Of a stretch of DNA of 64,000 nucleotides, positions 16,694-25,406 are shown piece after piece (position 1 is the first letter of the stretch; each line of letters starts with the position of its first letter). The stretch comes from Castellaniella sp049650445 (GTDB lineage: Bacteria > Pseudomonadota > Gammaproteobacteria > Burkholderiales > Burkholderiaceae_B). The notes under the pieces are model-generated. The model saw only the letters and a list, made by a program, of their open reading frames with translations, was not told the DNA's origin and ran no database searches. The position numbers and the translations under genes were made by a program. Location: assembly GCF_049650445.1 (NCBI RefSeq), contig NZ_JBASAD010000034.1, positions 1-64,000 on the forward strand, given 5' to 3'.

Positions 16694-17086
16694 ATGATCG
16701 GTAATTGGAATTATGGCACTGGCCGCCGCAAAACGTCTGTGGCGCGTGTGTTCCTGAAAAAAGGCACGGGCAAGATCGTCGTCAACGGTCGTCCCGTCGA
16801 CGAGTACTTCGCTCGCGAAACCGGCCGCATGGTCGTGCGTCAGCCGCTGGCGCTCACCAACCACCTGGAATCGTTCGACTTTCACGTCAACGTCCACGGC
16901 GGCGGTGAATCCGGCCAGGCCGGCGCCGTGCGTCACGGCATCACGCGTGCCCTGATCGACTACGACGAAACCCTGAAGTCGCCGCTCAAGCAAGCGGGTC
17001 TGGTGACCCGTGACGCCCGCGAAGTCGAGCGTAAGAAGGTCGGCTTCCACAAGGCCCGTCGGCGCAAGCAGTTCAGCAAGCGCTGA
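16694..17086 (+). CDS. rpsI: 30S ribosomal protein S9
   Basis: A 130-residue protein of the small subunit whose basic C-terminal tail (ARRRKQFSKR, here the last ten residues) reaches the P-site tRNA. GTGRRKTSVARVFLKKGTGKIVVNGR (residues 8-33) and GGGESGQAGAVRHGITRAL (about 69-87) are family signatures. It is co-transcribed with rplM and followed by two hairpins, the second a strong terminator. Confidence 0.99.
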   Translation: MIGNWNYGTGRRKTSVARVFLKKGTGKIVVNGRPVDEYFARETGRMVVRQPLALTNHLESFDFHVNVHGGGESGQAGAVRHGITRALIDYDETLKSPLKQAGLVTRDAREVERKKVGFHKARRRKQFSKR

Positions 17087-17094
17087 TCCTGCAT

Positions 17095-17158
17095 CCGGGT
17101 GGCTTGCCACCCGGCGCGAAGAAAAACGCCGCTCCGGTTTCGGGCGGCGTTTTTCTTT
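17095..17158 (+). terminator. Tandem hairpins ending the rplM-rpsI transcript
   Basis: The first hairpin has CCGGGTGGC and GCCACCCGG around TT (17095-17114). The second (17119-17158) pairs AAAAACGCCGC with GCGGCGTTTTT, ends in TCTTT and is a typical bidirectional intrinsic terminator. Confidence 0.9.
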
Positions 17159-17251
17159 GGGAGGCCGGTGCGTGCCATAATCTAGGAAAATCCCTCGGCC
17201 CGCTTCCATGGCGGGCGGATCATTTTTGGATAGCAGACAGGATTCCATCGC

Positions 17252-18316
17252 ATGAGCACGAACAACTCCACCCCCATCAAGGCCGGCATCGTCGGCGGGA
17301 CCGGCTACACGGGCGTGGAACTGCTGCGCCTGCTGTCGCAGCACCCGAATGTCCAGTTGCATGCCATCACGTCCCGCAAGGAATCCGGGATGCCGGTGGC
17401 CGACATGTACCCCAATCTGCGTGGCCACGTGGATCTGTGTTTCCAGACACCCGAAGAAGCCGCGCTCGACCAGTGCGATGTGGTGTTCTTCGCCACGCCG
17501 CACGGCGTGGCCATGGAACAGGCGCGCGGTCTGCTGGACCATGACGTGCGGGTCATCGACCTGGCAGCCGATTTTCGCCTGCAGGACGTCGAGACCTTCG
17601 CGCAGTGGTACAAGATGCCGCACAGCAGCCCCGACGTGCTCAAAGAAGCCGTCTACGGGCTGCCCGAACTGGACCGTGACCGCATCCGTCAGGCCCGGGT
17701 CGTGGGCAATCCCGGCTGCTACCCGACCACGGTCCTGCTGGGCCTGGCCCCCGTGCTGCAGGCGGGCCGGCCCCTGATCGACACCACGCACGTCATTGCC
17801 GACTCGAAATCCGGGGTGTCCGGGGCGGGGCGCAAGGCTGCAGTCGGCTCTCTGTTCTCCGAGGCGGCCGACAATTTTTCGGCCTATGGTGTGGCCGGAC
17901 ACCGCCACCACCCGGAAATTTCCGAATGTCTCGCCCGCATCGCGGGTGCGCCCGTGGGGCTGACCTTCGTGCCCCATCTGGTGCCCATGATCCGGGGCAT
18001 GTTCTCTACCCTGTATCTGCGCATCCTGCCCGACGCCCTGGACACGGATTTCCAGGCACTGTACGAACAGCGCTACGCCGACGAGCCCTTTGTCGACGTC
18101 ATGCCGGCCGGCAGTCTGCCGCAGACGCGCTCGGTGCGCGCCTCGAACATGCTGCGCATCGCCGTGCACCGGCCCGCCGGTGGCGACACCCTGGTGGTGC
18201 TGGTGGTCCAGGACAATCTCGTCAAGGGCGCTGCGGGTCAGGCCGTGCAGAACATGAATCTGATGTTCGGACTGCCGGAAACCACGGGTCTGCAGCACGT
18301 GGCGGTGCTGCCCTGA
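17252..18316 (+). CDS. argC: N-acetyl-gamma-glutamyl-phosphate reductase
   Basis: A 354-residue NADPH-dependent enzyme for the third step of arginine synthesis. The Rossmann motif is GIVGGTGYTGVELLRLL (residues 12-28). The catalytic Cys lies in GNPGCYPTTVLLGLAP (about 151-166), and the late HRHHPEISECL segment holds the catalytic His. It lies 16 bases before a coiled-coil membrane gene and erpA in the same direction. No other arg gene is in the window, as is usual for the scattered arg genes of this group. Confidence 0.97.
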   Translation: MSTNNSTPIKAGIVGGTGYTGVELLRLLSQHPNVQLHAITSRKESGMPVADMYPNLRGHVDLCFQTPEEAALDQCDVVFFATPHGVAMEQARGLLDHDVRVIDLAADFRLQDVETFAQWYKMPHSSPDVLKEAVYGLPELDRDRIRQARVVGNPGCYPTTVLLGLAPVLQAGRPLIDTTHVIADSKSGVSGAGRKAAVGSLFSEAADNFSAYGVAGHRHHPEISECLARIAGAPVGLTFVPHLVPMIRGMFSTLYLRILPDALDTDFQALYEQRYADEPFVDVMPAGSLPQTRSVRASNMLRIAVHRPAGGDTLVVLVVQDNLVKGAAGQAVQNMNLMFGLPETTGLQHVAVLP

Positions 18317-18332
18317 GCCATAGGGGACACGG

Positions 18333-19082
18333 ATGACGCAACCCTCCACGGCGCGCGGTGGCGGTTTCAGCGGCTGGCTGGTGCGCGGCCTGTCCCGGCT
18401 CATGCTGTTGCTGGTGGTGTTCGCCGCCGGGGCGCTGGCCATGCATTTCGGCATGCATGCGGGCGAACACGCCGACCTCCAGGCGCGGCAATCCCAGGTC
18501 GAATCCCTGCAGGCCGAACTGGCCCGCGCCCAGGCCGACCTGGCGGCCCGCCGCAGCGAAGCCGAGGTCCAGGCGGGCACCCAGCGCGTACTGCAGGACA
18601 AGAATGCCGAACTACAACAGGAACTGGGCCGTACCCGCGATCAACTGGCCTTCTACGAGCAATTGATTCCGCCGGGGCCGGCGGGCGCTGTGGCGGTGCG
18701 CGCCTTCGACATCCAGGCCGATGGCGAGTTCCTGCGCTACCGGGTGCTGCTGACGCGCAACGCCGCGCCCCAGGCAGAGCCCTTCAAAGGTCGCATGCGG
18801 TTTGTGGCCAATGGCCGTTCGCACGGTAAAGCCGTTAAAATAGAATTAAACCCGCCGGTGGCCTCCGCCACCGGCGAGGCTGCTGCGTCGTCCGCCCCGG
18901 GGGCGGACCCTCTGGCCCTGGTCTTTGACCAGTTCCAGCGCAGCACGGGCGTCTTGCAACAGGTGCCGGACCTGACGATCGAGTCAGTCCGCCTCGAAAT
19001 CCTCGAAGGCGACACGGTCCGGGCCGCCCAGGACGCTGCTTTGAATCGTGCGGTTCCCGGCCGCGCAGGAGTCTTGCCTTGA
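18333..19082 (+). CDS. Membrane-anchored coiled-coil protein (DUF6776-like)
   Basis: A 249-residue protein of unknown function. One N-terminal transmembrane helix (LSRLMLLLVVFAAGALAMHFGMH, about residues 20-42) is followed by a coiled coil (residues about 46-110, LQARQSQVESLQAELARAQADLAARR type heptads) and a beta-rich C-terminal domain. I believe it belongs to DUF6776, which often sits between argC and erpA in Burkholderiales. Its TGA overlaps the TTG start of erpA by two bases. Confidence 0.75.
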   Translation: MTQPSTARGGGFSGWLVRGLSRLMLLLVVFAAGALAMHFGMHAGEHADLQARQSQVESLQAELARAQADLAARRSEAEVQAGTQRVLQDKNAELQQELGRTRDQLAFYEQLIPPGPAGAVAVRAFDIQADGEFLRYRVLLTRNAAPQAEPFKGRMRFVANGRSHGKAVKIELNPPVASATGEAAASSAPGADPLALVFDQFQRSTGVLQQVPDLTIESVRLEILEGDTVRAAQDAALNRAVPGRAGVLP

Positions 19083-19444
19083 GCACCATCGAACACGCGG
19101 TTCTCGACGTTCCGCCCAGCCCTCTGATCTTCACCGACGCCGCTGCCGCCAAGGTCCGCGAACTGCTGGTCGAGGAAAACAATCCCGGCCTGAAACTGCG
19201 GGTTTTCGTGCAGGGGGGCGGCTGCTCGGGCTTCCAGTATGGCTTCACCTTTGACGAAGACGTGGCCGAAGACGACACCACGGTCGAACGCGATGGTGTC
19301 CAGTTGCTGGTGGACCCCATGAGCTTTCAGTATCTGGTCGGTTCAGAAATCGACTACAAGGACGATCTGGAAGGCTCTCAGTTCGTCATCCGCAATCCCA
19401 ACGCCAACACCACCTGCGGCTGCGGTTCTTCTTTCACGCCTTGA
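19079..19444 (+). CDS. erpA: Iron-sulfur cluster insertion protein ErpA
   Basis: A 121-residue A-type carrier that delivers Fe-S clusters to apoproteins such as those of isoprenoid synthesis. The three cluster-ligand cysteines are visible: GGGCSGFQYGF (near residue 49) and the C-terminal CGCGSSF (near residues 113 and 115). The start is a rare TTG at 19079 within TTGA, overlapping the previous stop; AGGAG lies 7 bases upstream and no in-frame ATG precedes the conserved N terminus (MSTIEHAVLDVPPSPLIFTDAAAAKV). The TTG start and overlap suggest low, coupled translation. Confidence 0.95.
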   Translation: MSTIEHAVLDVPPSPLIFTDAAAAKVRELLVEENNPGLKLRVFVQGGGCSGFQYGFTFDEDVAEDDTTVERDGVQLLVDPMSFQYLVGSEIDYKDDLEGSQFVIRNPNANTTCGCGSSFTP

Positions 19445-19445
19445 T

Positions 19446-19498
19446 CCGGGCGGCGTGCAAGCCGCAACCTGGCGCCAGGCCTGATCAGGCAGGGTAAA
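19446..19498. terminator. Hairpins between convergent erpA and anmK
   Basis: GCGGC/GCCGC around GTGCAA, then CCTGGCGCCAGG and CCTGATCAGG palindromes, then CAGGGT/ACACCCTG around AAAA. They could stop transcription from both sides. Confidence 0.45.
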
Positions 19499-20594
19499 AA
19501 CACCCTGCAATCGTCGCGTGCCGCGCGCCGGTGACGGCGGGCAGGCAGGCGGGACGGCCTTGAACGTGCGCTTGCGCCAGCCAGGCGAAAGCCAGCGCTT
19601 CGACGTCCTGGGCGGGTACGCCGTAGGCGTCCGTGGTCGTCAGCGTGCAGGGCAAGGCGCGCGCCAGCGCGGCCATGAAGACCGGGTTGCGCGCACCGCC
19701 GCCGCAGGCCAGGACTTCCCGTGTGTTCGGCGCATGCCGGCGTACGGTATCCGCGATCGTGTCCACTGACAGGCGCAGCAAGGTTGCCTGGACGTCGGCG
19801 GCCTGCGGGCGGTCGCCGCCGGGCAGTGCGTCCAGCCGCGCGTCCAGCCAGGCCAGGCTGAACAAGTCGCGCCCGGTCGATTTCGGTGGTGCCAGGCCGA
19901 ACCAGGGCTCGGTCAGCAGTGCAGCCAGCAGCCCGTCATGGCATCGGCCTTGCGCCGCCCAGGTGCCGTCCTGATCGTAAGGCTGGTTCCGATGGCGCAG
20001 GATCCAGGCGTCCATCAGCATGTTGGCCGGACCGGTATCGAAGCCGCGCACCGGATCTTCCAGCACCGTCAGATTGGCGATGCCGCCCAGGTTCAGGACC
20101 GCGCGGCCCTCGCCGCAGCCGAAACGCGCCGCGTGAAAGGCCGGCACCAGTGGGGCGCCCTGGCCGCCGGCGGCGACGTCGCGGCTGCGGAAATCCGCCA
20201 CCACTGCGATACCGGCGTGTTCCGCCAGCCGCGCGGGCGCATTGATCTGGATGGTGTAGCCCGATTCGGGTGCGTGGCGCACGGTCTGCCCGTGGGCGCC
20301 GATGGCGCGGACACGGGCAGCGGGCAGGCCGGCTTGCGTCAGCAGGTCGCGGACGACGGTTGCGTAGCAGTCTGCCAGCGCGTTGGCCGCCTGCGCGGCC
20401 CGGGCGAGTTCGTCGGGGCCGGGTGCGTTCAGCGCCAGCAATTCGTGGCGCAGCCCGTCTGGCAGCGCCAGGCTGGCGCTGGCCAGCACGCGGATCGTGC
20501 CGTCCGCCAGGTCCGCCAGCACGCCGTCCACGCCGTCCGTGCTGGTGCCCGACATCAGGCCGATGTACGGCTCGATCACCCGATCGGGGGCCAT
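19485..20594 (-). CDS. anmK: Anhydro-N-acetylmuramic acid kinase
   Basis: A 369-residue kinase that converts 1,6-anhydroMurNAc released from recycled peptidoglycan into MurNAc-6-phosphate. Family motifs: IGLMSGTSTDGVDGVLADL (residues 11-29, phosphate loop), AIGAHGQTVRHAPE (about 96-109, with the catalytic region), NLGGIANLT, GFDTGPANMLMDAW and CGGGARNP. It is 20 bases downstream of the M23 endopeptidase gene, so a wall-cleaving enzyme and a wall-recycling enzyme share a transcript. Confidence 0.96.
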   Translation of the reverse strand: MAPDRVIEPYIGLMSGTSTDGVDGVLADLADGTIRVLASASLALPDGLRHELLALNAPGPDELARAAQAANALADCYATVVRDLLTQAGLPAARVRAIGAHGQTVRHAPESGYTIQINAPARLAEHAGIAVVADFRSRDVAAGGQGAPLVPAFHAARFGCGEGRAVLNLGGIANLTVLEDPVRGFDTGPANMLMDAWILRHRNQPYDQDGTWAAQGRCHDGLLAALLTEPWFGLAPPKSTGRDLFSLAWLDARLDALPGGDRPQAADVQATLLRLSVDTIADTVRRHAPNTREVLACGGGARNPVFMAALARALPCTLTTTDAYGVPAQDVEALAFAWLAQAHVQGRPACLPAVTGARHATIAGCFYPA

Positions 20595-20614
20595 GCGGAG
20601 GTGTTCCTGACGGC

Positions 20615-21946
20615 TTATTGCTGGGCGATCTGGATGCGGCTTTCCTGCAGCCGCGCCATCAGTTCGATCTGCGGCTGGTAGCGGGCCACCATCGCCTGGA
20701 AGGCCTTGCGGTCGGCCGAGTCCAGTGTGCGCGCCACAGGCAGGTCGACGGCCAGCGGGTCGACTGGCCGATTGTCGATGCGGAATTCGTAGTGCAGGTG
20801 CGGGCCGGTCGCCCAGCCGGTCGATCCCACGTAGCCGATCAACTGGCCCTGCTGGACGCGGTCACCCTTTTTCAGGCCCTTGGCGAACCGGCTCTGATGG
20901 GCGTACAGCGTGGAATACTTGCCGAAGTTCTTCAGGATGATGACGTTGCCGTAGCCGTTCTGTCGGCCGATGAATTCCACCGAGCCATCGGCCGTGGCGT
21001 AGATCGGCGTTCCCGAGGGCGCGGCATAGTCCACGCCCTTGTGGCCGGTCCATTTGTTGTGGACTGGATGCATGCGCATGCCGAAGCCCGAACTGATGCG
21101 GGTGAACTTGATGGCGGTGCGCAGAAAGGCGCCCTTCAGGCTGGCGCCGGAGAAGTCGTAATACCCGCCCGGTTGCTGGCCGTTCTGGAACCAGACGGCA
21201 CTGTAGGTCTTGCCCTTGTTGATGAATTCCAGGGCGCGGATGTGACCGGTGCCGACTTCTTCACCGTCGTGCATATAGGCTTCGTAGACGATGCGGAAGC
21301 GGTCGCCTTTGCGCAGGTCTTTCAGGAAGTCGATGCGGCTGCCCAGAATGTCCACCATTTCCATGGTGATGGCGTCCGGGATCTGGGCCTGATCGGCGGC
21401 GCCGAACAGGGAACTGGTGATCTCGCCTTCGGCGATGCGGGTCTCGCGCACGGCGGCGATGGTGCGTTCCTGGGCAGAGAAGCCATTGTCGGCAGGCCGG
21501 ACTTCCAGCCAGGCCGAATCAACCCCGGCTTTGGCGGTGGTGCCTGGTGTGTGGGCGTAGCGCAGCCACATCATCCGGCCCTGATCGTCCAGGGCGGCTT
21601 GCACCGTGCGGCCGGGATAGAGCTTGTAGATCGAACGCGCGCGCTGATCGTGCGTCAGGAAGGTCAGCAGGCCGTCCTCGTTCACCCCCAGGCGGTTCAG
21701 CAGATCGGCCACCGTGTCGCCCCGGCGGATGCGGGTCGAGGCAATGTAGGGCGCGGCATCGTGGCTGGTTCCGGCACCCAAGGGCGGCAGGTCGAGCGTC
21801 TGGCGGGCCTGGAAAACGGGTTCAGGAGGGGGGGAGGGCTGGACGACGGCGAGTGCGGCCGCGGTCAAAAACAGGCCGCCGGCGGCAAACAACAGACTGC
21901 GGGTGATGTGTCGGCGGCGTGGTGGCTGGTGGGCCTCGGGCATCAT
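20615..21946 (-). CDS. M23 family murein DD-endopeptidase, MepM-like
   Basis: A 443-residue envelope protein. It has a basic cytoplasmic N terminus, a single membrane anchor or signal (about residues 15-35), LysM/OapA-like domains (RRGDTVADLLNRLGV, near 75) and a C-terminal LytM domain. The zinc motifs are complete: MHPVHNKWTGHKGVDYAAP (HxxxD) and HLHYEF (HxH). Such enzymes cut peptide cross-links to allow cell-wall growth. It is first in the operon with anmK and divergent from tyrS. An alternative start is the next codon (ATG at 21943). Confidence 0.93.
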   Translation of the reverse strand: MMPEAHQPPRRRHITRSLLFAAGGLFLTAAALAVVQPSPPPEPVFQARQTLDLPPLGAGTSHDAAPYIASTRIRRGDTVADLLNRLGVNEDGLLTFLTHDQRARSIYKLYPGRTVQAALDDQGRMMWLRYAHTPGTTAKAGVDSAWLEVRPADNGFSAQERTIAAVRETRIAEGEITSSLFGAADQAQIPDAITMEMVDILGSRIDFLKDLRKGDRFRIVYEAYMHDGEEVGTGHIRALEFINKGKTYSAVWFQNGQQPGGYYDFSGASLKGAFLRTAIKFTRISSGFGMRMHPVHNKWTGHKGVDYAAPSGTPIYATADGSVEFIGRQNGYGNVIILKNFGKYSTLYAHQSRFAKGLKKGDRVQQGQLIGYVGSTGWATGPHLHYEFRIDNRPVDPLAVDLPVARTLDSADRKAFQAMVARYQPQIELMARLQESRIQIAQQ

Positions 21947-22148
21947 GGGCGGAATGGGTGTGGTGGATTCAGGCTGCGCTGATTCCGGGCGGGAAGAGGG
22001 CTTCTGCTAACATGAAGTCCTCGTCGCCCGAAGTGGCGTCGAATGTGTTGTACAAAAGCTGCGATGGCACGTTATGCTAGCGCATACTTGTCGTTTTTTC
22101 GAGCGATTTTTCAAATTTTTTGATCTCTTTCTGATAAAAGCGTATATC

Positions 22149-23375
22149 ATGCCGTCCCCATCCGACCCCGTCGACCCCCGGATCGCCGAAGATCTGCGTG
22201 TGGCCCAACGGGGTTGCGACGAATTGCTCGTCGTCTCCGAATTCGCCACCAAACTGGCCCGCAGCCGCGCCACCGGCACGCCTCTGCGCATCAAGCTCGG
22301 CCTGGACCCCACCGCTCCCGACATCCACCTGGGCCACACGGTGGTCCTGAACAAGATGCGCCAACTGCAGGATCTCGGTCATACCGTGATCTTTCTGATC
22401 GGCGACTTCACCGCGCAGATCGGCGATCCCAGCGGCCGCAACGCCACCCGGCCGCCGCTCACGCCGGAACAGATCCGCGAAAACGCCAAGACCTATTACG
22501 CCCAGGCCAGCCTGGTGCTGGATCCGGACCGCACTGAAATCCGCTACAACTCAGAATGGTGCGATCCGCTGGGTACGCGCGGCCTGATCCAGCTGGCGTC
22601 GCGCTACACCGTGGCCCGCATGATGGAGCGCGACGACTTCACCCGCCGCTTCAAGGGCGGGGTGCCGATCTCGGTGCATGAATTCCTGTACCCGCTGTTG
22701 CAGGGCTACGACTCCGTGGCCCTGAAGGCCGACCTCGAACTGGGCGGTACCGACCAGAAGTTCAACCTGCTGGTGGGCCGCGAATTGCAAAAGGAATACG
22801 GCCAGGAACCCCAGTGTGTCCTGACGATGCCTCTGCTCGAAGGCACCGACGGCGTCGAAAAGATGTCCAAGTCCAAGGGCAACTACATCGGCATCACCGA
22901 GGCGCCGGATTCCATGTTCGGCAAACTGATGTCGATCTCCGACACCCTGATGTGGCGTTATTTCGAGCTGCTGTCGTTCCGTTCGCTGGCGGACATCAGC
23001 GCCTTGCAGGCGGAAATCACCGCCGGCCGCAATCCGCGCGACGCCAAGGTCTCTCTGGCCAGCGAAATCGTCGACCGGTTCCACGGTGCCGGGGCCGGCG
23101 CGCGTGCGCTGGAACAGTTCACCGCGCGGTTCCGTGACGGTGTGATCCCCGAGGACATGCCCGAAGTCACCGCCGGGGCTGCGCCCATGGGCATCCTCAA
23201 GGTGCTGCGTGAAGCGGGGCTGGCGGCCTCGGCCTCCGAAGCCCAGCGCAACATCGAACAGGGCGGCGTGCGCATTGACGGTGATCGCGTCGAGGACAAG
23301 TCTCTGCTGCTGCCGGCGGGCACCTACGTGATGCAGGTCGGCAAGCGCAAGTTCGCCCGGGTCACCCTGACCTGA
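22149..23375 (+). CDS. tyrS: Tyrosyl-tRNA synthetase
   Basis: A 408-residue class I synthetase charging tRNA-Tyr. The HIGH-type motif is DIHLGH (residues 58-63). The tyrosine pocket includes FLIGDFTAQIGDPSGRN, the KMSKS loop is KMSKSKGNYIG and the C-terminal S4 RNA-binding domain covers about residues 340-408. The ATG at 22149 gives the normal N terminus; the frame extends upstream without family similarity. The preceding 80 bases are notably AT-rich. Confidence 0.97.
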   Translation: MPSPSDPVDPRIAEDLRVAQRGCDELLVVSEFATKLARSRATGTPLRIKLGLDPTAPDIHLGHTVVLNKMRQLQDLGHTVIFLIGDFTAQIGDPSGRNATRPPLTPEQIRENAKTYYAQASLVLDPDRTEIRYNSEWCDPLGTRGLIQLASRYTVARMMERDDFTRRFKGGVPISVHEFLYPLLQGYDSVALKADLELGGTDQKFNLLVGRELQKEYGQEPQCVLTMPLLEGTDGVEKMSKSKGNYIGITEAPDSMFGKLMSISDTLMWRYFELLSFRSLADISALQAEITAGRNPRDAKVSLASEIVDRFHGAGAGARALEQFTARFRDGVIPEDMPEVTAGAAPMGILKVLREAGLAASASEAQRNIEQGGVRIDGDRVEDKSLLLPAGTYVMQVGKRKFARVTLT

Positions 23376-23402
23376 GCCCGAAGCACTCACGGAGGACCCC
23401 CC

Positions 23403-24035
23403 ATGAAACTGCATAGCGACTCTTTCCCCAATCAGGGGGTCATTCCCGAGCGCAACGCCTTTGCGCGGGTCGATCCGCAAACCCGCGTCGCCCTGGCCGG
23501 CAACCGTAATCCTCACCTGGCCTGGGCGGACGTGCCCGAGGGCACGCGATCCTTTGCGGTCCTGTGTGTCGATCCGGACGTGCCGACGCGGCCCGACGAC
23601 GTCAACCAGGAAGGCCGCGAAGTCCCGGCCGATCTGCCGCGCACCGACTTTTTTCATTGGGTTCTGGTGGACGTGGCACCCGATGCGCGCGCCATCGCCG
23701 AAGGCGATTATTCCAACGGCATCACGCCGCGCGGCAAGGCCGGCCCTCTCGCCCTGGACGGCACGCGCCAGGGCCTGAATGACTACACCGGCTGGTTCGC
23801 GGCCGATCGCGACATGAACGGCGATTACTTCGGCTACGACGGCCCTTGCCCGCCCTGGAACGATGCGCGTGTCCACCACTACGTTTTCACGGTCTACGCG
23901 CTGGATGTGGCCGAGCTCGGCGTGTCCGGCCGCTTCACCGGCGCGCAGGCCCTGGCCGCCATGCGGGGACACATCCTGGCACAGGCGTCCTTGACCGGCA
24001 CCTATACCCTGAATCCCCGCCTGCACGCCCTATAG
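23403..24035 (+). CDS. YbhB/YbcL family (PEBP, Raf-kinase-inhibitor-like) protein
   Basis: A 210-residue cytoplasmic protein of the phosphatidylethanolamine-binding fold. Conserved family segments are NRNPHLAWADVPEGTRSFAVLCVDPDVP (residues 35-62), DFFHWVLVDV (about 81-90), and YDGPCPPWNDARVHHYVFTVYALDV (about 145-170), which forms the anion-binding pocket. Bacterial members have no settled function. GGAGG lies 8 bases before the ATG. It has 27 bases to tyrS upstream and may be co-transcribed. Confidence 0.93.
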   Translation: MKLHSDSFPNQGVIPERNAFARVDPQTRVALAGNRNPHLAWADVPEGTRSFAVLCVDPDVPTRPDDVNQEGREVPADLPRTDFFHWVLVDVAPDARAIAEGDYSNGITPRGKAGPLALDGTRQGLNDYTGWFAADRDMNGDYFGYDGPCPPWNDARVHHYVFTVYALDVAELGVSGRFTGAQALAAMRGHILAQASLTGTYTLNPRLHAL

Positions 24036-24056
24036 GCCGTATAGGCTCTATAGGCG
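24029..24056. repeat. Three short TATAGG direct repeats
   Basis: CTATAGG, GTATAGG and CTATAGG occur at a 9-base period, beginning inside the last codons of the PEBP gene. Each is itself nearly palindromic (CCTATAGG). They lie 70-95 bases upstream of glyA. Confidence 0.5.
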
Positions 24057-24122
24057 TTCGCGCTAGAATGACCCGGTTTCCTCCTATCCTTCCGACTTCT
24101 CTGCCTTCAGGACCATTACCCC

Positions 24123-25367
24123 ATGTTTGACCGTTCCCGCACTCTCGATCAGGCCGACCCGGACATCTGGGCCGCCATCCAGCAGGAAAACACCCGCCAG
24201 GAACAGCACATCGAGCTGATCGCCTCGGAAAACTACGCCAGCCCGGCCGTCATGCAGGCCCAGGGCACGCAATTGACCAACAAGTACGCCGAAGGCTATC
24301 CCGGCAAGCGTTACTACGGTGGTTGCGAATACGTGGACGTGGTCGAGCAACTGGCCATCGATCGCCTGAAGGCGATCTTCGGCGCGGAAGCCGCCAACGT
24401 GCAGCCGAACTCCGGGTCTCAGGCCAATCAGGGCGTGTACATGGCGGTTCTGAAGCCGGGCGACTCCGTGCTGGGGATGAGCCTGGCCGAAGGCGGTCAC
24501 CTGACGCACGGCTCGCCGGTCAATGCTTCGGGCAAGCTGTACAACTTCCATTCCTATGGCCTGGACGCCAACGAAGTCCTGGACTATGACCAGCTCGAAG
24601 AACTGGCGCGCACGCACAAGCCCAAGCTGATCGTCGGCGGCGCCTCGGCCTATTCGCTGCACATCGATTTCGAACGCATGGCGCGCATCGCGCATGACAA
24701 CGGTGCACTGTTCATGGTGGACATTGCCCACTATGCGGGTCTGGTGGCCGGCGGCGTCTATCCCAATCCGGTGCCGCATGCCGACTTCGTCACTTCGACC
24801 ACGCACAAGTCCCTGCGCGGTCCGCGCGGCGGCGTGATCATGATGAAGGCCGAGTTCGAAAAGGCCATCAACTCCTCGATCTTCCCCGGCATCCAGGGTG
24901 GTCCGCTGATGCACGTCATCGCAGCCAAGGCCGTGGCCTTCGGCGAAGCCCTGCAGCCCGACTTCAAGGCCTACGCCGCCCAGGTGGCCGCCAACGCCCG
25001 TGTGCTGGCTGACACCCTGGTCAAGCGCGGTCTGCGGATCGTGTCCGGCCGCACCGAAAGCCACGTGATGCTGGTCGACCTGCGTGCCAAGGGCATCACC
25101 GGCAAGGCTGCCGAAGCCGTGCTGGGCGAGGCCCACATCACGGTCAACAAGAACGCCATTCCGAACGATCCGGAAAAGCCCTTCGTGACCAGCGGCATCC
25201 GCCTGGGCACGCCGGCCATGACCACGCGCGGCTTCAAGGAAGCCGAGGCCGAACTCACCGGCAACCTGATCGCCGACGTGCTCGACAATCCCGACGATGC
25301 CGACAACGTCGCCCGGGTTCGCGCGCGGGTCAACGAACTGACCGCGCGCCTGCCGGTCTATCGCTAA
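24123..25367 (+). CDS. glyA: Serine hydroxymethyltransferase
   Basis: A 414-residue PLP enzyme that converts serine and tetrahydrofolate to glycine and methylene-tetrahydrofolate. ELIASENYASPAVMQAQGTQLTNKYAEGYPGKRYYGGCEYVD (about residues 27-68) binds substrate, and the PLP lysine lies in VTSTTHKSLRGPRGG (about 222-236, Lys in THKS). Length and order are normal. No glycine or folate riboswitch was seen in the 87-base upstream gap. The typical Burkholderiales order glyA-nrdR-ribD-ribE follows. Confidence 0.98.
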   Translation: MFDRSRTLDQADPDIWAAIQQENTRQEQHIELIASENYASPAVMQAQGTQLTNKYAEGYPGKRYYGGCEYVDVVEQLAIDRLKAIFGAEAANVQPNSGSQANQGVYMAVLKPGDSVLGMSLAEGGHLTHGSPVNASGKLYNFHSYGLDANEVLDYDQLEELARTHKPKLIVGGASAYSLHIDFERMARIAHDNGALFMVDIAHYAGLVAGGVYPNPVPHADFVTSTTHKSLRGPRGGVIMMKAEFEKAINSSIFPGIQGGPLMHVIAAKAVAFGEALQPDFKAYAAQVAANARVLADTLVKRGLRIVSGRTESHVMLVDLRAKGITGKAAEAVLGEAHITVNKNAIPNDPEKPFVTSGIRLGTPAMTTRGFKEAEAELTGNLIADVLDNPDDADNVARVRARVNELTARLPVYR

Positions 25368-25406
25368 TCCAACCGGAACGGGCGCCTGCGGGCGCCCGCA
25401 GCGCAG

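Noticed and set aside
22120..22148. TTGATC-17-TATATC promoter-like sequence before tyrS
   Set aside because: The -10 box abuts the ATG, so transcription would start inside the gene; a promoter further upstream in the AT-rich stretch is more likely.
22551..24026. 491-codon frame opposite tyrS and the PEBP gene, and similar ones opposite accC, the PatZ-like gene, glyA and the aldehyde dehydrogenase
   Set aside because: All are shadows of well-supported genes on the other strand, with compositions typical of reversed GC-rich codons.
24036..24122. Glycine or folate riboswitch before glyA, and FMN riboswitch before ribD/ribE
   Set aside because: The gaps are too short or absent (ribD overlaps nrdR) and the conserved riboswitch cores are not present.
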